Assembly (NCBI RefSeq): GCF_900187305.1
Contig: NZ_LT906434.1
Coordinates: forward strand, 496,001-560,000
Origin: Neisseria zoodegmatis
GTDB taxonomy: Bacteria > Pseudomonadota > Gammaproteobacteria > Burkholderiales > Neisseriaceae
Reading direction: 5' to 3'
DNA: 64,000 nt
Shown in pieces: positions 14,626-22,699 of the stretch. The notes under the pieces were generated by a model. That model was not told where the DNA came from and ran no database searches. It worked only from the letters and a program-made list of their open reading frames with translations. Both the position numbers and the translations under genes were made by a program. Positions within the stretch are counted from its first letter, which is position 1; every line of letters begins with the position of its first letter.

Positions 14626-15879
14626 ATGAATACTGTTGCTTACTTTGATTGTGTGGTGATCGGTGCGGGTGCGGCGGGGATGATGTGTGCCGCCCGCATC
14701 GGGCAACGCGGCTTGAGTGTGGCCTTGCTGGATCACGCGCTGAAAATCGGTGAAAAGATCCGCATTTCGGGCGGCGGCCGCTGCAATTTTACTAACCGCC
14801 ACCTCAACGGGCATGACGGCTCGGCTTATTATGTGTCGCAGCAGTCGCGTTTCGTGCGCCATGCGCTTTCGCGTTTTACCGCGCAGGATTTTATTGCGCT
14901 GCTCGACCGCTACGGCATTGCGTACCACGAAAAGCATAAGGGGCAGATGTTTTGCGACCACAGCGCGCAGGATATTATTTCCATGCTGCAAACGGAATGC
15001 GCGCGCGGCAAGGTGAGCTGGCATACGGGTTGCCGTATCGAGGCGGTGGATGCTTTTCAGACGGCCTCTGCCGATCATGGCGCGCGTTTTGAAATCCGCA
15101 CGTCGCAAGGCGTGTTCCGCTGCCGCAATCTGATTGTGGCCACGGGCGGGTTGGCGGTGCCTGCGGTGGGGGCGACGCCGTTTGGATATGAATTGGCGAA
15201 GCAGTTCGGCCACAGCATCGTGCCACACGAAGCCGCTTTGGTGCCGCTGCGTTTCGAGCATTGGGCGCAGCAGGGATTTGATGCGTTGTCGGGCATTGCG
15301 CTGCCGGTGCGTATCAGCACGGGAAGCGGCAGGCAGGCTGTGGATTTTGATGAGGATTTGTTGTTCCGCCACAAAGGTTTGAGCGGGCCGGCGGTGTTGC
15401 AGATTTCGAGTTATTGGCAGCCGGGGCAGGTAATCAGGGTGAATTTGGTGCCGGATACGGATGTGGCGCAGGCTTTGTGCGACGGCAAACACGGCCAGAG
15501 AATCCAGCTGAATACGGCGTTGAAACAGCTTTGCCCGGCCTTGCCCGAGCGTTTGCTGGATTTTTGGCTTGCCCGCGAGGCGTTTGCGCCCTATGCCGCG
15601 CAAAAATGGGCTGATATCCCGAATATCGTGCTGCAAGAATTGGGCAGAAGTTTGAACGAATGGACGCTGCTGCCGAGCGGTTCAGACGGCCATAAAAAGG
15701 CGGAAGCAACGCGGGGCGGGGTAAACGTGAAGGAAATCGACCCGAAAACCATGCAAAGCAAGCTGTGTGAGGGTGTGTATTTTATCGGCGAGGTGATGGA
15801 CATTACCGGCTGGCTTGGCGGCTATAATTTCCAATGGGCTTGGGCATCGGCGGTGTGCGCGGCGCAGGCGGTGGAGTAG
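14626..15879 (+). CDS. NAD(P)/FAD-dependent oxidoreductase (BaiN/HI0933 family)
   Basis: Flavoprotein of 417 aa. The N-terminal dinucleotide-binding fold CVVIGAGAAGMMCAARI is followed by the family signature GEKIRISGGGRCNFTN near residue 45. GGLAVPAVGATPFGYELAKQFG in the middle and the C-terminal FIGEVMDITGWLGGYNFQWA complete the HI0933 pattern. This family (also annotated BaiN, YhiN) is widespread and of uncertain physiological role. The gene contains two in-frame uptake sequences (near 15055 and 15680), the first read as FQTA. No obvious ribosome-binding site is stronger than GGAAAACG before ATG 14626. It converges with the response regulator gene; a two-way terminator separates them. Confidence 0.9.
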   Translation: MNTVAYFDCVVIGAGAAGMMCAARIGQRGLSVALLDHALKIGEKIRISGGGRCNFTNRHLNGHDGSAYYVSQQSRFVRHALSRFTAQDFIALLDRYGIAYHEKHKGQMFCDHSAQDIISMLQTECARGKVSWHTGCRIEAVDAFQTASADHGARFEIRTSQGVFRCRNLIVATGGLAVPAVGATPFGYELAKQFGHSIVPHEAALVPLRFEHWAQQGFDALSGIALPVRISTGSGRQAVDFDEDLLFRHKGLSGPAVLQISSYWQPGQVIRVNLVPDTDVAQALCDGKHGQRIQLNTALKQLCPALPERLLDFWLAREAFAPYAAQKWADIPNIVLQELGRSLNEWTLLPSGSDGHKKAEATRGGVNVKEIDPKTMQSKLCEGVYFIGEVMDITGWLGGYNFQWAWASAVCAAQAVE

Positions 15880-15956
15880 GCGGGGTTTGGGTTGGGTATT
15901 TTTGACTTGCTTGAGAAATACGGGTTGCGGGTTTCAGCAAAGCTTACCAAGATCGC

Positions 15957-16001
15957 TTTGGCGAAACTCGCAAGCTCGTTTTGGCGAAGCTCACAAGTTC
16001 G
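15957..16001 (+). repeat. Imperfect tandem repeat, 2 x 22 bp
   Basis: TTTGGCGAAACTCGCAAGCT at 15957 is repeated with three changes from 15980 (period 23 bp). It is noncoding and sits between a stop codon and a terminator. Confidence 0.7.
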
Positions 16002-16037
16002 CTTTCAGACGGCTTCAAGGCTTGCCATATTGAATTT

Positions 16038-16070
16038 AAAAAAGCATGGATGCGAATTCCATGCTTTTTT
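16038..16070. terminator. Bidirectional terminator
   Basis: AAAAAAGCATGGA and TCCATGCTTTTTT are perfectly complementary (13 bp). It lies between convergent genes, so it serves both the flavoprotein (plus) and the response regulator (minus). Confidence 0.85.
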
Positions 16071-16106
16071 GTTTTGCGGTGTGCCGTTTGCACGTTGGCG
16101 GGCGGG

Positions 16107-16775
16107 TCAGACCTTTTTAGGCACCAGCCAGCCTACGCCGCGCACGTTTTTGATGCTGTCGTGGCCGAGTTTTTTGCGTAGGGCGTGGATAAGGTAATCG
16201 ATGGCGTTGCTTTCCGGCTCTTCGCCCCACGCATAGACTTTGTCTTCCAAGTCGCTGCGGGAAAGGATGGTGCCGGGGTGCAGCATTAAGGCGTGGAGAA
16301 TGGCAAATTCGCGGTTGGAGAGCAGGATGTCTTCGCCGTTGTCGTGGCGGTGAACATAGTAAGTGGAAGGATCGAGGCTGAGGACGCCGTTGTCGAGCAT
16401 ATTGACGGCACTGCCGCCGCTGCGGCGCAATACGGCGCGGATGCGGGCGAGCACTTCCGACATGTCGAAAGGTTTGATGATGTAGTCGTCGGCGCCGTTA
16501 TCCAAGCCTGCCAGCCGGCTGTGAAGGTCGTCGCGGGCGGTCAGTATCAAAATCGGCATGGTCAGGCCGCGGCTGCGGATATCGGAAAGCACTTGCATCC
16601 CGTCTTTGTGGGGCAGCCCTAAGTCGAGCAAAACGACATCGTAGGGTTGGGCGGCGAGTGTGTCGATGGCGGTTTTTCCGTCTTTCACCCAATCTACGGT
16701 ATAGCGGTTGTCTTTCAGGCTGCCTTCTACGGCACGGCCTATCATGTTGTCGTCTTCTACCAAGAGTATGCGCAT
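16107..16775 (-). CDS. OmpR/PhoB-family response regulator (orphan here)
   Basis: Protein of 222 aa. The receiver domain (1-115) has the acidic pair in RILLVEDDNM, the phospho-accepting Asp in VVLLDLGLPHKDG (near residue 51), Thr in LILTARDD and Lys in DDYIIKPFD. The C-terminal winged helix (about 130-222) ends SDLEDKVYAWGEEPESNAID and VRGVGWLVPKKV, the QseB/PmrA/TctD-like subgroup. Start at 16775 chosen because MRILLVEDD begins the domain directly; an upstream start at 16814 adds 13 unrelated residues. A PepSY lipoprotein is upstream on the same strand, but no histidine kinase gene follows: the next gene is convergent. The partner kinase must be elsewhere or lost. Confidence 0.92.
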   Translation of the reverse strand: MRILLVEDDNMIGRAVEGSLKDNRYTVDWVKDGKTAIDTLAAQPYDVVLLDLGLPHKDGMQVLSDIRSRGLTMPILILTARDDLHSRLAGLDNGADDYIIKPFDMSEVLARIRAVLRRSGGSAVNMLDNGVLSLDPSTYYVHRHDNGEDILLSNREFAILHALMLHPGTILSRSDLEDKVYAWGEEPESNAIDYLIHALRKKLGHDSIKNVRGVGWLVPKKV

Positions 16776-16812
16776 TTCGGATGCTCCGCGTGGGTTACGG
16801 CGTAAACTTCGC

Positions 16813-16843
16813 ACGCAAGCACGGCGTTGTGCCGTGCTTGCGT
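16813..16843 (-). promoter_or_regulatory. 13-bp perfect hairpin between PepSY gene and regulator gene
   Basis: ACGCAAGCACGGC and GCCGTGCTTGCGT pair over 13 bp with a 5-nt loop. It sits inside the presumed two-gene transcript without a T-run, so mRNA processing or differential stability is more likely than termination. Confidence 0.45.
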
Positions 16844-16863
16844 GGCGGTTGGGCCGCGGTGGG

Positions 16864-17436
16864 TTAATCGTCGTAATCTACATAAGACGCCAATACGTTG
16901 CCGTTGTCGGCATCGATGATGACTTTGTAGGGTATGTTGTCGGCTGAAAGAATTTCTACTTTATACACAATTTGCCCGCGTTTGCTGTCGCGTTCGGCTT
17001 CCAATACGCGGCCGCTGACTTTGCTTTGGGCGATTTCCATGGCGCGCTCCAGCGAGACGACGGTTTGGCGCATGGATTTCCATTCGGTTTCCAATTTGCT
17101 GCCCATTACTTTGCCGCTGGCGGCGTCAACGTAAACGGTGTGTTCGTTTTGACCGTTGCGCACTTCCACTTCGTACACGGGTGTGCCGTATTTGCCTTTC
17201 AAATGCACTTCGGTGGCTTGTCCGCCTGCCTGTTTTTGGGCGATGGCGATGGCTTGCTGCGGAGAAACGCTCACTTGGGTGGGTGTGCGGTTGTGGTGGG
17301 CGTGGACTGCCGGCGCGGTCGGCGCAGGCGCATCAACCATGCCGCCGTGTTTGTGGTTGTTTGAAGAAGTGCCGCAGGCGCTCAATGCCATAACGGCGCT
17401 GCTGATGGCGGCAAGGGTGTAAAAACTTTTTTTCAT
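16864..17436 (-). CDS. PepSY-domain lipoprotein
   Basis: Protein of 190 aa with a lipoprotein signal (hydrophobic MKKSFYTLAAISSAVMALSA, then the lipobox Cys at residue 21, LSAC). A His-rich linker follows (NNHKHGG, VHAHHNRTP). Two PepSY repeats come next: SPQQAIAIAQKQAGGQATEV to AASGKVMG, and SLERAMEIAQSKVSGRVLEA to DADNGNVLASYVDYDD. PepSY domains are often inhibitory or sensory partners of two-component systems and proteases. The good ribosome-binding site is GAGAGGA. It lies 88 bp upstream of the response regulator gene on the same strand, so the pair likely forms an operon. Confidence 0.88.
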   Translation of the reverse strand: MKKSFYTLAAISSAVMALSACGTSSNNHKHGGMVDAPAPTAPAVHAHHNRTPTQVSVSPQQAIAIAQKQAGGQATEVHLKGKYGTPVYEVEVRNGQNEHTVYVDAASGKVMGSKLETEWKSMRQTVVSLERAMEIAQSKVSGRVLEAERDSKRGQIVYKVEILSADNIPYKVIIDADNGNVLASYVDYDD

Positions 17437-17542
17437 GTGTCGGTTCCTCTCGCGGTGGTTTTTTGATGGTTTGGAATACTTATGTTTATTGTATAGCGGA
17501 TTGTTTATGCGAAAATTAGGGCTGGTTTAAATTATGTAAAGC

Positions 17543-17570
17543 AGGTCGTCTGAAAAGGTTCAGACGGCCT
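17543..17570. repeat. Paired uptake sequences, one variant
   Basis: AGGTCGTCTGAA (17543-17554; the AG-mucDUS-like variant) pairs with TTCAGACGGCCT (17559-17570) with one mismatch. Located between divergent genes. Confidence 0.6.
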
Positions 17571-17644
17571 TATTGCTGCTTTCAGGCAATAGAATGGCGG
17601 GCGGTTTGCATCTGTGTTTATAATCGCGCTTTTATGACTGATTT

Positions 17645-17678
17645 TTCAGACGGCATCTGAGTAGAGGCCGTCTGAAAC
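17645..17678. repeat. Paired uptake sequences just before ABC gene
   Basis: TTCAGACGGC and GCCGTCTGAA are inverted with 14 bp between, ending only about 12 bp before the ABC ATPase start. The hairpin would lie against the ribosome-binding site and could limit translation. Confidence 0.5.
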
Positions 17679-17688
17679 GAAAGAATAT

Positions 17689-18582
17689 ATGCAAGCTGCG
17701 ATTGATATTCAAAATGCGGTAAAAACGTATCCCAACGGTTTTACTGCGCTGAAAAACGTGAGTTTTCAGGTGGATCAGGGCGAGTTTTTCGGCTTGCTCG
17801 GGCCTAACGGAGCGGGTAAAACCACGTTGATTTCGGCAATGGCGGGGTTGAGCCGCCTCACTTCGGGCAGCATCAGCGTAATGGGGCACGATGTGGTGGC
17901 CGACAGCTATGCGGCGCGGATGAGCTTGGGCGTGGTGCCGCAGGAGCTGGTGTTCGACCCGTTTTTTACGGTGCTGGAAGCGTTGAAATTCCAGTCGGGC
18001 TATTTCGGCATTAAAAACAATGGCGACTGGATTGACGAAATTATCCGCAACCTCGGCCTGCAAGACAAAGCGCACACCAACACCCGCAATCTTTCAGGCG
18101 GCATGAAGCGGCGGGTGATGGTGGCTCAGGCTTTGGTACACCGCCCGCCCGTGATTGTGCTGGACGAGCCGACGGCCGGGGTGGATGTGGAACTGCGCCA
18201 AAGTTTGTGGACATTTATTTCCAAGCTCAACAGCGAAGGGCATACGGTGATTCTGACCACGCATTATTTGGAAGAAGCGCAAAGCCTGTGCGACCGCATC
18301 GCCATGATGAAGCAGGGCGAGTTGGTGGCTTTGGACAGAACCGAAAACCTGCTGCAAAGCGAACAGGGCTTGCGGGTGGACATGCTGCTCAACGGCGCGT
18401 TGCCCGACAATTTGCGCCAATGGCTGGTGTCGGAAGGCGACGGGCAGTTTTTATTCAGGCTCGACGACTACGACCAGCTTGCATTTGTGTTACAAACCTT
18501 GAAATACGCGGGCGTGGAAGTGAAGCATATGTCGCTGCCGGAAACGGATTTGGAAGATGTGTTTGTGAAGATGATGAAATGA
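17689..18582 (+). CDS. ABC transporter ATP-binding protein (YadG-like), no permease adjacent
   Basis: Protein of 297 aa. The nucleotide-binding domain has Walker A GPNGAGKTT (near residue 42), Q-loop GVVPQELVFDPF, signature LSGGMKRRVMVAQAL, Walker B VIVLDEPTAGVD and the switch His in ILTTHYLEEA. The ~70 C-terminal residues are the accessory region usual for YadG/NodI-type exporters. These ATPases normally pair with an ABC-2 permease (YadH type) encoded next door. Here a terminator and a convergent gene follow at once, so the permease must lie elsewhere. The start has only a weak GAAAG ribosome-binding site, overlapped by a paired uptake sequence. Confidence 0.9.
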   Translation: MQAAIDIQNAVKTYPNGFTALKNVSFQVDQGEFFGLLGPNGAGKTTLISAMAGLSRLTSGSISVMGHDVVADSYAARMSLGVVPQELVFDPFFTVLEALKFQSGYFGIKNNGDWIDEIIRNLGLQDKAHTNTRNLSGGMKRRVMVAQALVHRPPVIVLDEPTAGVDVELRQSLWTFISKLNSEGHTVILTTHYLEEAQSLCDRIAMMKQGELVALDRTENLLQSEQGLRVDMLLNGALPDNLRQWLVSEGDGQFLFRLDDYDQLAFVLQTLKYAGVEVKHMSLPETDLEDVFVKMMK

Positions 18583-18609
18583 TGATGCAGGAATGCCTGT
18601 TTGCGGCAT

Positions 18610-18645
18610 AAAAAACGGGCGGCCGAATGAGCCGCCTGTTTTTTA
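18610..18645. terminator. Bidirectional terminator
   Basis: AAAAAACGGGCGGC and GCCGCCTGTTTTTT pair around an 8-nt loop. It lies between the convergent ABC ATPase and apbC genes and serves both. Confidence 0.85.
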
Positions 18646-18663
18646 TCGAGCGGGCGTTGCCGA

Positions 18664-19743
18664 TTATTCCACCACGATTTTCGGGAAACGGCTGCTGAAA
18701 TCTTTGCCTTTATCGGCAACCGCCAAAGCAATCTGCCACGCGACTTGGGTGTAAATTTCGGCTACGGCGGGGTTGGCGGCCTGCATCTGTGCCGCCGTGC
18801 CTTGATCCATGGCTTCGCGCACGGGCAGGCTCAGGGGCAGTTGGCCGAGCAGCGGCACGCCGAGTTTTTCGGCCAGATTTTTGCCGCCGTCGCTGCCGAA
18901 AATGGCTTCGGTGTGGCCGCATTTCGAGCAGATGTGTACCGACATATTTTCCAACACGCCGAAAATCGGGATATTCACTTTTTGGAACATATCCACGGCT
19001 TTGCGCGCGTCAATTAAGGCGATGTCTTGCGGTGTGGTTACGACCACCGAGCCGGTTACGGGGATTTTTTGCGACAGGGTCAGCTGGATATCGCCGGTGC
19101 CGGGCGGCAGGTCGATAAACAGGTAATCGACGTCGTCCCACTCGCTTTGAAACAGCAGTTGTTGCAACGCTTGGCTCACCATCGGGCCGCGCCAAACGAC
19201 GGCTTGGTCGGTGTCCACCAAAAAGCCGATAGACATCACCTGTATGCCGCTGTCGGACACCACGGGGATGAGTTTTTTGTTTTTTTGGTCGGGCTTGCTG
19301 TCGGTCACGCCGAGCATGGTCGGCTGGCTGGGGCCGTAGAGGTCGGCGTCGAGCACGCCCACGCGCGCGCCCATGTTGGCCATGGCCACGGCAAGATTCG
19401 CCGCGGTGGTGGATTTGCCGACGCCGCCTTTGCCGGAAGCAACGGCAATCATGTTTTTCACGCCTTTGATGGTGGCGATGCCGGGCTGGACTTTATGGGT
19501 TTCGACAACGGTACTGATGTTGAGATGAACGGGCGCGCTGTGGCCGGCGTTGTGTAAGGCCGTCTGAATATTTTCGGTTAACGCCTGCTTGATGTGGTTG
19601 ACGGGATAACCGAACTGCAAGGCGATATGGAGGCCGTCTGAACGCGATTCCAGCGACTTAACGGCTTTTTCGCTGCCGAGCGTGCGGTGGGAAGCGGGGA
19701 TAAGTACCGCATCGAGTGCGGCTTGCAGGGTGGAGGTATTCAT
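18664..19743 (-). CDS. apbC: Iron-sulfur cluster carrier protein ApbC (Mrp/NBP35 family)
   Basis: P-loop ATPase of 359 aa that carries and transfers Fe-S clusters. The N-terminal MIP18-like domain (1-90) precedes the deviant Walker A ASGKGGVGKSTTAANLAVA (near residue 102). Then come VLDADLYGPSQPTMLG, DYLFIDLPPGTGDIQL and the cluster-binding CXXC in HICSKCGHTEAIFG (near residue 272). Full length. Two uptake sequences lie in the N-terminal coding part (near 19556 and 19631). The start is the ATG at 19743. It is alone on its strand, with ldh divergent. Confidence 0.94.
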   Translation of the reverse strand: MNTSTLQAALDAVLIPASHRTLGSEKAVKSLESRSDGLHIALQFGYPVNHIKQALTENIQTALHNAGHSAPVHLNISTVVETHKVQPGIATIKGVKNMIAVASGKGGVGKSTTAANLAVAMANMGARVGVLDADLYGPSQPTMLGVTDSKPDQKNKKLIPVVSDSGIQVMSIGFLVDTDQAVVWRGPMVSQALQQLLFQSEWDDVDYLFIDLPPGTGDIQLTLSQKIPVTGSVVVTTPQDIALIDARKAVDMFQKVNIPIFGVLENMSVHICSKCGHTEAIFGSDGGKNLAEKLGVPLLGQLPLSLPVREAMDQGTAAQMQAANPAVAEIYTQVAWQIALAVADKGKDFSSRFPKIVVE

Positions 19744-19901
19744 GGTGTTTCTCTGTGAGGGTGTGTGGCGGATATTTTATCAGAAGCGGTGCGCGTTATG
19801 CAGGCAAGCTTTTCATGGTTTAAACATTGCGGCGATTCAACGGGCAGGTTCTTTTCTTTATAATCGGGCGTGATTCACAACAAACAATACAGGATAAAAA
19901 A

Positions 19902-20867
19902 ATGACCAAAAAAGTAGGCAATAAAGTCGCCATTATCGGCACGGGCGCGGTGGGCATCAGCTACGCGTATTCCATGCTCAACCAAGGGCATTGCGACGAG
20001 ATGGTGCTGATTGATCTCAACCGCCGGCGGGTCGAAGGCGAGGCGCGCGATTTGCGCCACGGCGTGCCGTATGCGCCCACGCCGACCAAGATTTATGCGG
20101 GCGATTACGCCGACTGCGCCGATGCCGACATCGTGTGTATCTGCGCGGGTTTGCCGCAGCGCCCGGGCGAAACCCGCCTCGATTTGATTGACAACAACCT
20201 CAAGATTTTCCATGGCATCGTTACGGCGGTGATGGCGGCCGGTTTTGACGGTATTTTTTTGGTGGCGACCAATCCGGTAGATGTGTTGTCGTACGCAACT
20301 TGGAAATTTTCCGGCCTGCCCAAAGAGCGCGTGATCGGTTCGGGCACGATTCTCGATACCGCCCGCCTGCGCGTGTGTTTGGGGCATGAGTTCCAAATCG
20401 CGCCGGTGAGCATTGATGCGATGATGATCGGCGAACACGGCGACAGCGTGATTGCAGCATGGAGCACGGCCAATATCGCGGGTATGCCGTTGAAAGAAGT
20501 TCTCGAACAAGAAGAAAATGGAAAAGAGCGCATGAAAAAGATTCACGATTCTGTGCGCAATGCCGCTTACGACATTATTGATGCCAAAGGCGCCACCAGC
20601 TTGGCCATCGGCATGGGTTTGAGCCGCATTTCCAACGCGGTTTTGCACAATCAGAATGTGGTGTTGACCGTGTCCACTTTATTGGAAGGCGAGTTCGGCC
20701 AAAACGGTGTCTATATCGGCGTGCCTACCGTGATTAACCGCCAAGGCGCGGTGCGGGTGATTAATAAGCCGCTGGACGGGCAGGAAGCCGCCCTGTTTGC
20801 CGAATCTGCCGCTTTGTTGAAAAGCTATCAAGAGAAAGTGGAAGAGTTTTTAGCGAAACTTGCATAG
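19902..20867 (+). CDS. ldh: L-lactate dehydrogenase (NAD-dependent)
   Basis: Protein of 321 aa that interconverts pyruvate and L-lactate with NADH. It shows the NAD-binding VAIIGTGAVGISYAYSML, the substrate-loop motif AGLPQRPGETRLDLI (catalytic Arg), VATNPVDVLSYATWK (Asn), GSGTILDTARLR (Arg) and the active-site His in MIGEHGDSVIAAWST. It is of the L-LDH rather than malate-dehydrogenase type, since Gln in GLPQRPGE replaces the MDH-specific Arg. ATG 19902 follows AGGA; an upstream in-frame start at 19827 is unlikely. Most neisserial lactate enzymes are membrane flavoproteins (LldD, Dld) that consume lactate; this soluble enzyme looks like those of fermentative Gram-positives, suggesting possible transfer. 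Confidence 0.92.
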   Translation: MTKKVGNKVAIIGTGAVGISYAYSMLNQGHCDEMVLIDLNRRRVEGEARDLRHGVPYAPTPTKIYAGDYADCADADIVCICAGLPQRPGETRLDLIDNNLKIFHGIVTAVMAAGFDGIFLVATNPVDVLSYATWKFSGLPKERVIGSGTILDTARLRVCLGHEFQIAPVSIDAMMIGEHGDSVIAAWSTANIAGMPLKEVLEQEENGKERMKKIHDSVRNAAYDIIDAKGATSLAIGMGLSRISNAVLHNQNVVLTVSTLLEGEFGQNGVYIGVPTVINRQGAVRVINKPLDGQEAALFAESAALLKSYQEKVEEFLAKLA

Positions 20868-20923
20868 TCCGCTTGCTCGCTTTCAGACGGCCTCAATTTC
20901 AGAGGGCCTCAACGCCATAAACG

Positions 20924-20980
20924 AAACCGCCTTAATGCAGCCGTATCCGAAATGGAGCGCGGCGTGCATTAAGGCGGTTT
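20924..20980. terminator. Bidirectional terminator
   Basis: AAACCGCCTTAATGCA and TGCATTAAGGCGGTTT pair perfectly (16 bp). It lies between convergent ldh and symporter genes. Confidence 0.8.
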
Positions 20981-21010
20981 GATTTAAACTATTCAATCAG
21001 TTTGGCGGTA

Positions 21011-22429
21011 TTACCAGATATCCGATTTAAAGCGGCGTTTCAGCACCGGATGCTCAGACAGCTTGAACACAGGCTCTTTGCCCATTTTCAGTTTGCCGGT
21101 GTAATCCTTCAGCAGCAGGAACACCAGCGGGCTGAGCGCCAAAATCGCAATCAGGTTGATTAAAGCCATCGTACCCATAGTTAAATCGGCCATATCCCAC
21201 ACCAAAGGAACGTGGTTTACCGCGCCGAAATACACCATGCCCAGCACGCACATGCGGAAAACGGCCAGCACCAGCCAGTGGCCGTTGATGAATTGCACAT
21301 TAGATTCCGCGTAAGCATAGTTGCCGATCACGGTAGAGAACGCAAACATAAACAGCACAATCGCCAAGAAATCCGCGCCCCATGCGCCAACGTGGCTCAC
21401 GATGGCTGCTTGGGTAAGCTGCACGCCGGTAAGGTCGCCCGGCGTAACATCGGACAACAACAGCAGGAAAGCCGTGCACGAACACACAATCAAAGTATCC
21501 ACAAACACGCCCAGCATCTGGATCATGCCTTGAGAAACGGGATGTTTCACGTCGGCCGCCGCCGCCGCGTTCGGCGCAGAACCCTGACCGGCCTCATTGG
21601 AATACAAACCGCGTTTGATGCCGTTCATCATCGCCGCAGAAATCACCGAGCCGAGCAGGCCGCCGCCCGCCGCTTCAATGTTGAACGCCGAGCCGAAAAT
21701 CAAACCGAACACGCGGGGGATTTCCGCCACGTTGGCGGCCATCACATAAACCGCCAGCAGCAGATAAAGCGTTGCCATCAGCGGCACGATGAGTTCCGCT
21801 ACGCGCGACACGCGGCGAATGCCGCCGAAAATAATCGGAGCGGTGAGAATCACCAAACCCACGCCGACCATGTGTTTGTCCCAGCCCCAAGCCGCTTCGG
21901 TGGCGGCTACGATGGAGTTGGACTGCACCGCATTGAACACCAAGCCGAAACAGAAAATCAGGCTCACGGCAAACAAGATGCCCAGCCATTTTTGTTTCAT
22001 GCCGTAGGTAATGTAGTAAGCCGGGCCGCCTCGAAACTGGCCGTTTTTGTGGTCGCGGATTTTAAACAATTGGGCGAGCGACGATTCGGCAAAAGCAGAA
22101 CTCATACCGATGAGGGCGGTAACCCACATCCAAAACACCGCACCCGGGCCGCCCAAAGTGATGGCGATAGCCACGCCCGCAATATTGCCGACGCCGACGC
22201 GGCTGGCCAAGCCGGTTACAAAAGCCTGAAAAGGCGTGATGCCGTGCGGGTCGTCGCCGGCTTTTCTGCCGCCCAGCATTTCTTTGATGCTGCGGCCGAA
22301 CAATCGGAACTGCACGAATCCGGAAGCCAATGTAAAAAACAGGCCGGTGCCGAGGAGCAGGAAAATCAATCCGTTCCACAGCGGCCCGCTGACTTCATTT
22401 ACCCATGCGTGAAAAGCTTGCATATCCAT
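21011..22429 (-). CDS. Alanine/glycine:cation symporter (AGCS family)
   Basis: Integral membrane protein of about 472 aa with roughly 11 hydrophobic segments, of the alanine/glycine:Na+ (or H+) symporter family. Family motifs are FQAFVTGLASRVGVGNIAGV, GGPGAVFWMWVTALIGMSSAF, GGPAYYI and RGLYSNEAGQGSAPNAAA. It imports small neutral amino acids. I place the start at ATG 22429 (MDMQAFHAW, with GGATTGG upstream); a TTG at 22462 would add 11 residues that do not look like the family. Monocistronic; uptake sequences follow upstream of the start. Confidence 0.92.
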   Translation of the reverse strand: MDMQAFHAWVNEVSGPLWNGLIFLLLGTGLFFTLASGFVQFRLFGRSIKEMLGGRKAGDDPHGITPFQAFVTGLASRVGVGNIAGVAIAITLGGPGAVFWMWVTALIGMSSAFAESSLAQLFKIRDHKNGQFRGGPAYYITYGMKQKWLGILFAVSLIFCFGLVFNAVQSNSIVAATEAAWGWDKHMVGVGLVILTAPIIFGGIRRVSRVAELIVPLMATLYLLLAVYVMAANVAEIPRVFGLIFGSAFNIEAAGGGLLGSVISAAMMNGIKRGLYSNEAGQGSAPNAAAAADVKHPVSQGMIQMLGVFVDTLIVCSCTAFLLLLSDVTPGDLTGVQLTQAAIVSHVGAWGADFLAIVLFMFAFSTVIGNYAYAESNVQFINGHWLVLAVFRMCVLGMVYFGAVNHVPLVWDMADLTMGTMALINLIAILALSPLVFLLLKDYTGKLKMGKEPVFKLSEHPVLKRRFKSDIW

Positions 22430-22699
22430 AATATCCAATCCATCCGTTTCTTGTGTATTCAAGTAGTTTCAGACGGCCTGCCGTCTGAAACCGACGAGGC
22501 ATACGGCCTGAAAAGCGCATTCTAAACGCAGCAGGCCGTCTGAAAAAGCCTGAGGTGTGAAAAGCGGTTGATTTTTACGCATAAAACCTAAGCCCGTGCT
22601 GCGGGAGCGGTATTTCAATCCGATTCATTTATTAAATAATGTCAATGCCTTAGTCATTTACATTGTAAATCAATGTGTTTTTAGAGGTTGGTTTGAATA

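Noticed and set aside
21212..22525. 437-codon open frame opposite the AGCS symporter
   Set aside because: Low-complexity His/Arg/Gln protein mirroring the transporter gene; the symporter motifs are unambiguous.
22596..22699. Real 5' end of the tbpB-like gene at the GTG near 22596
   Set aside because: Residues there have no signal peptide or family similarity and read like former noncoding DNA joined to the coding part.
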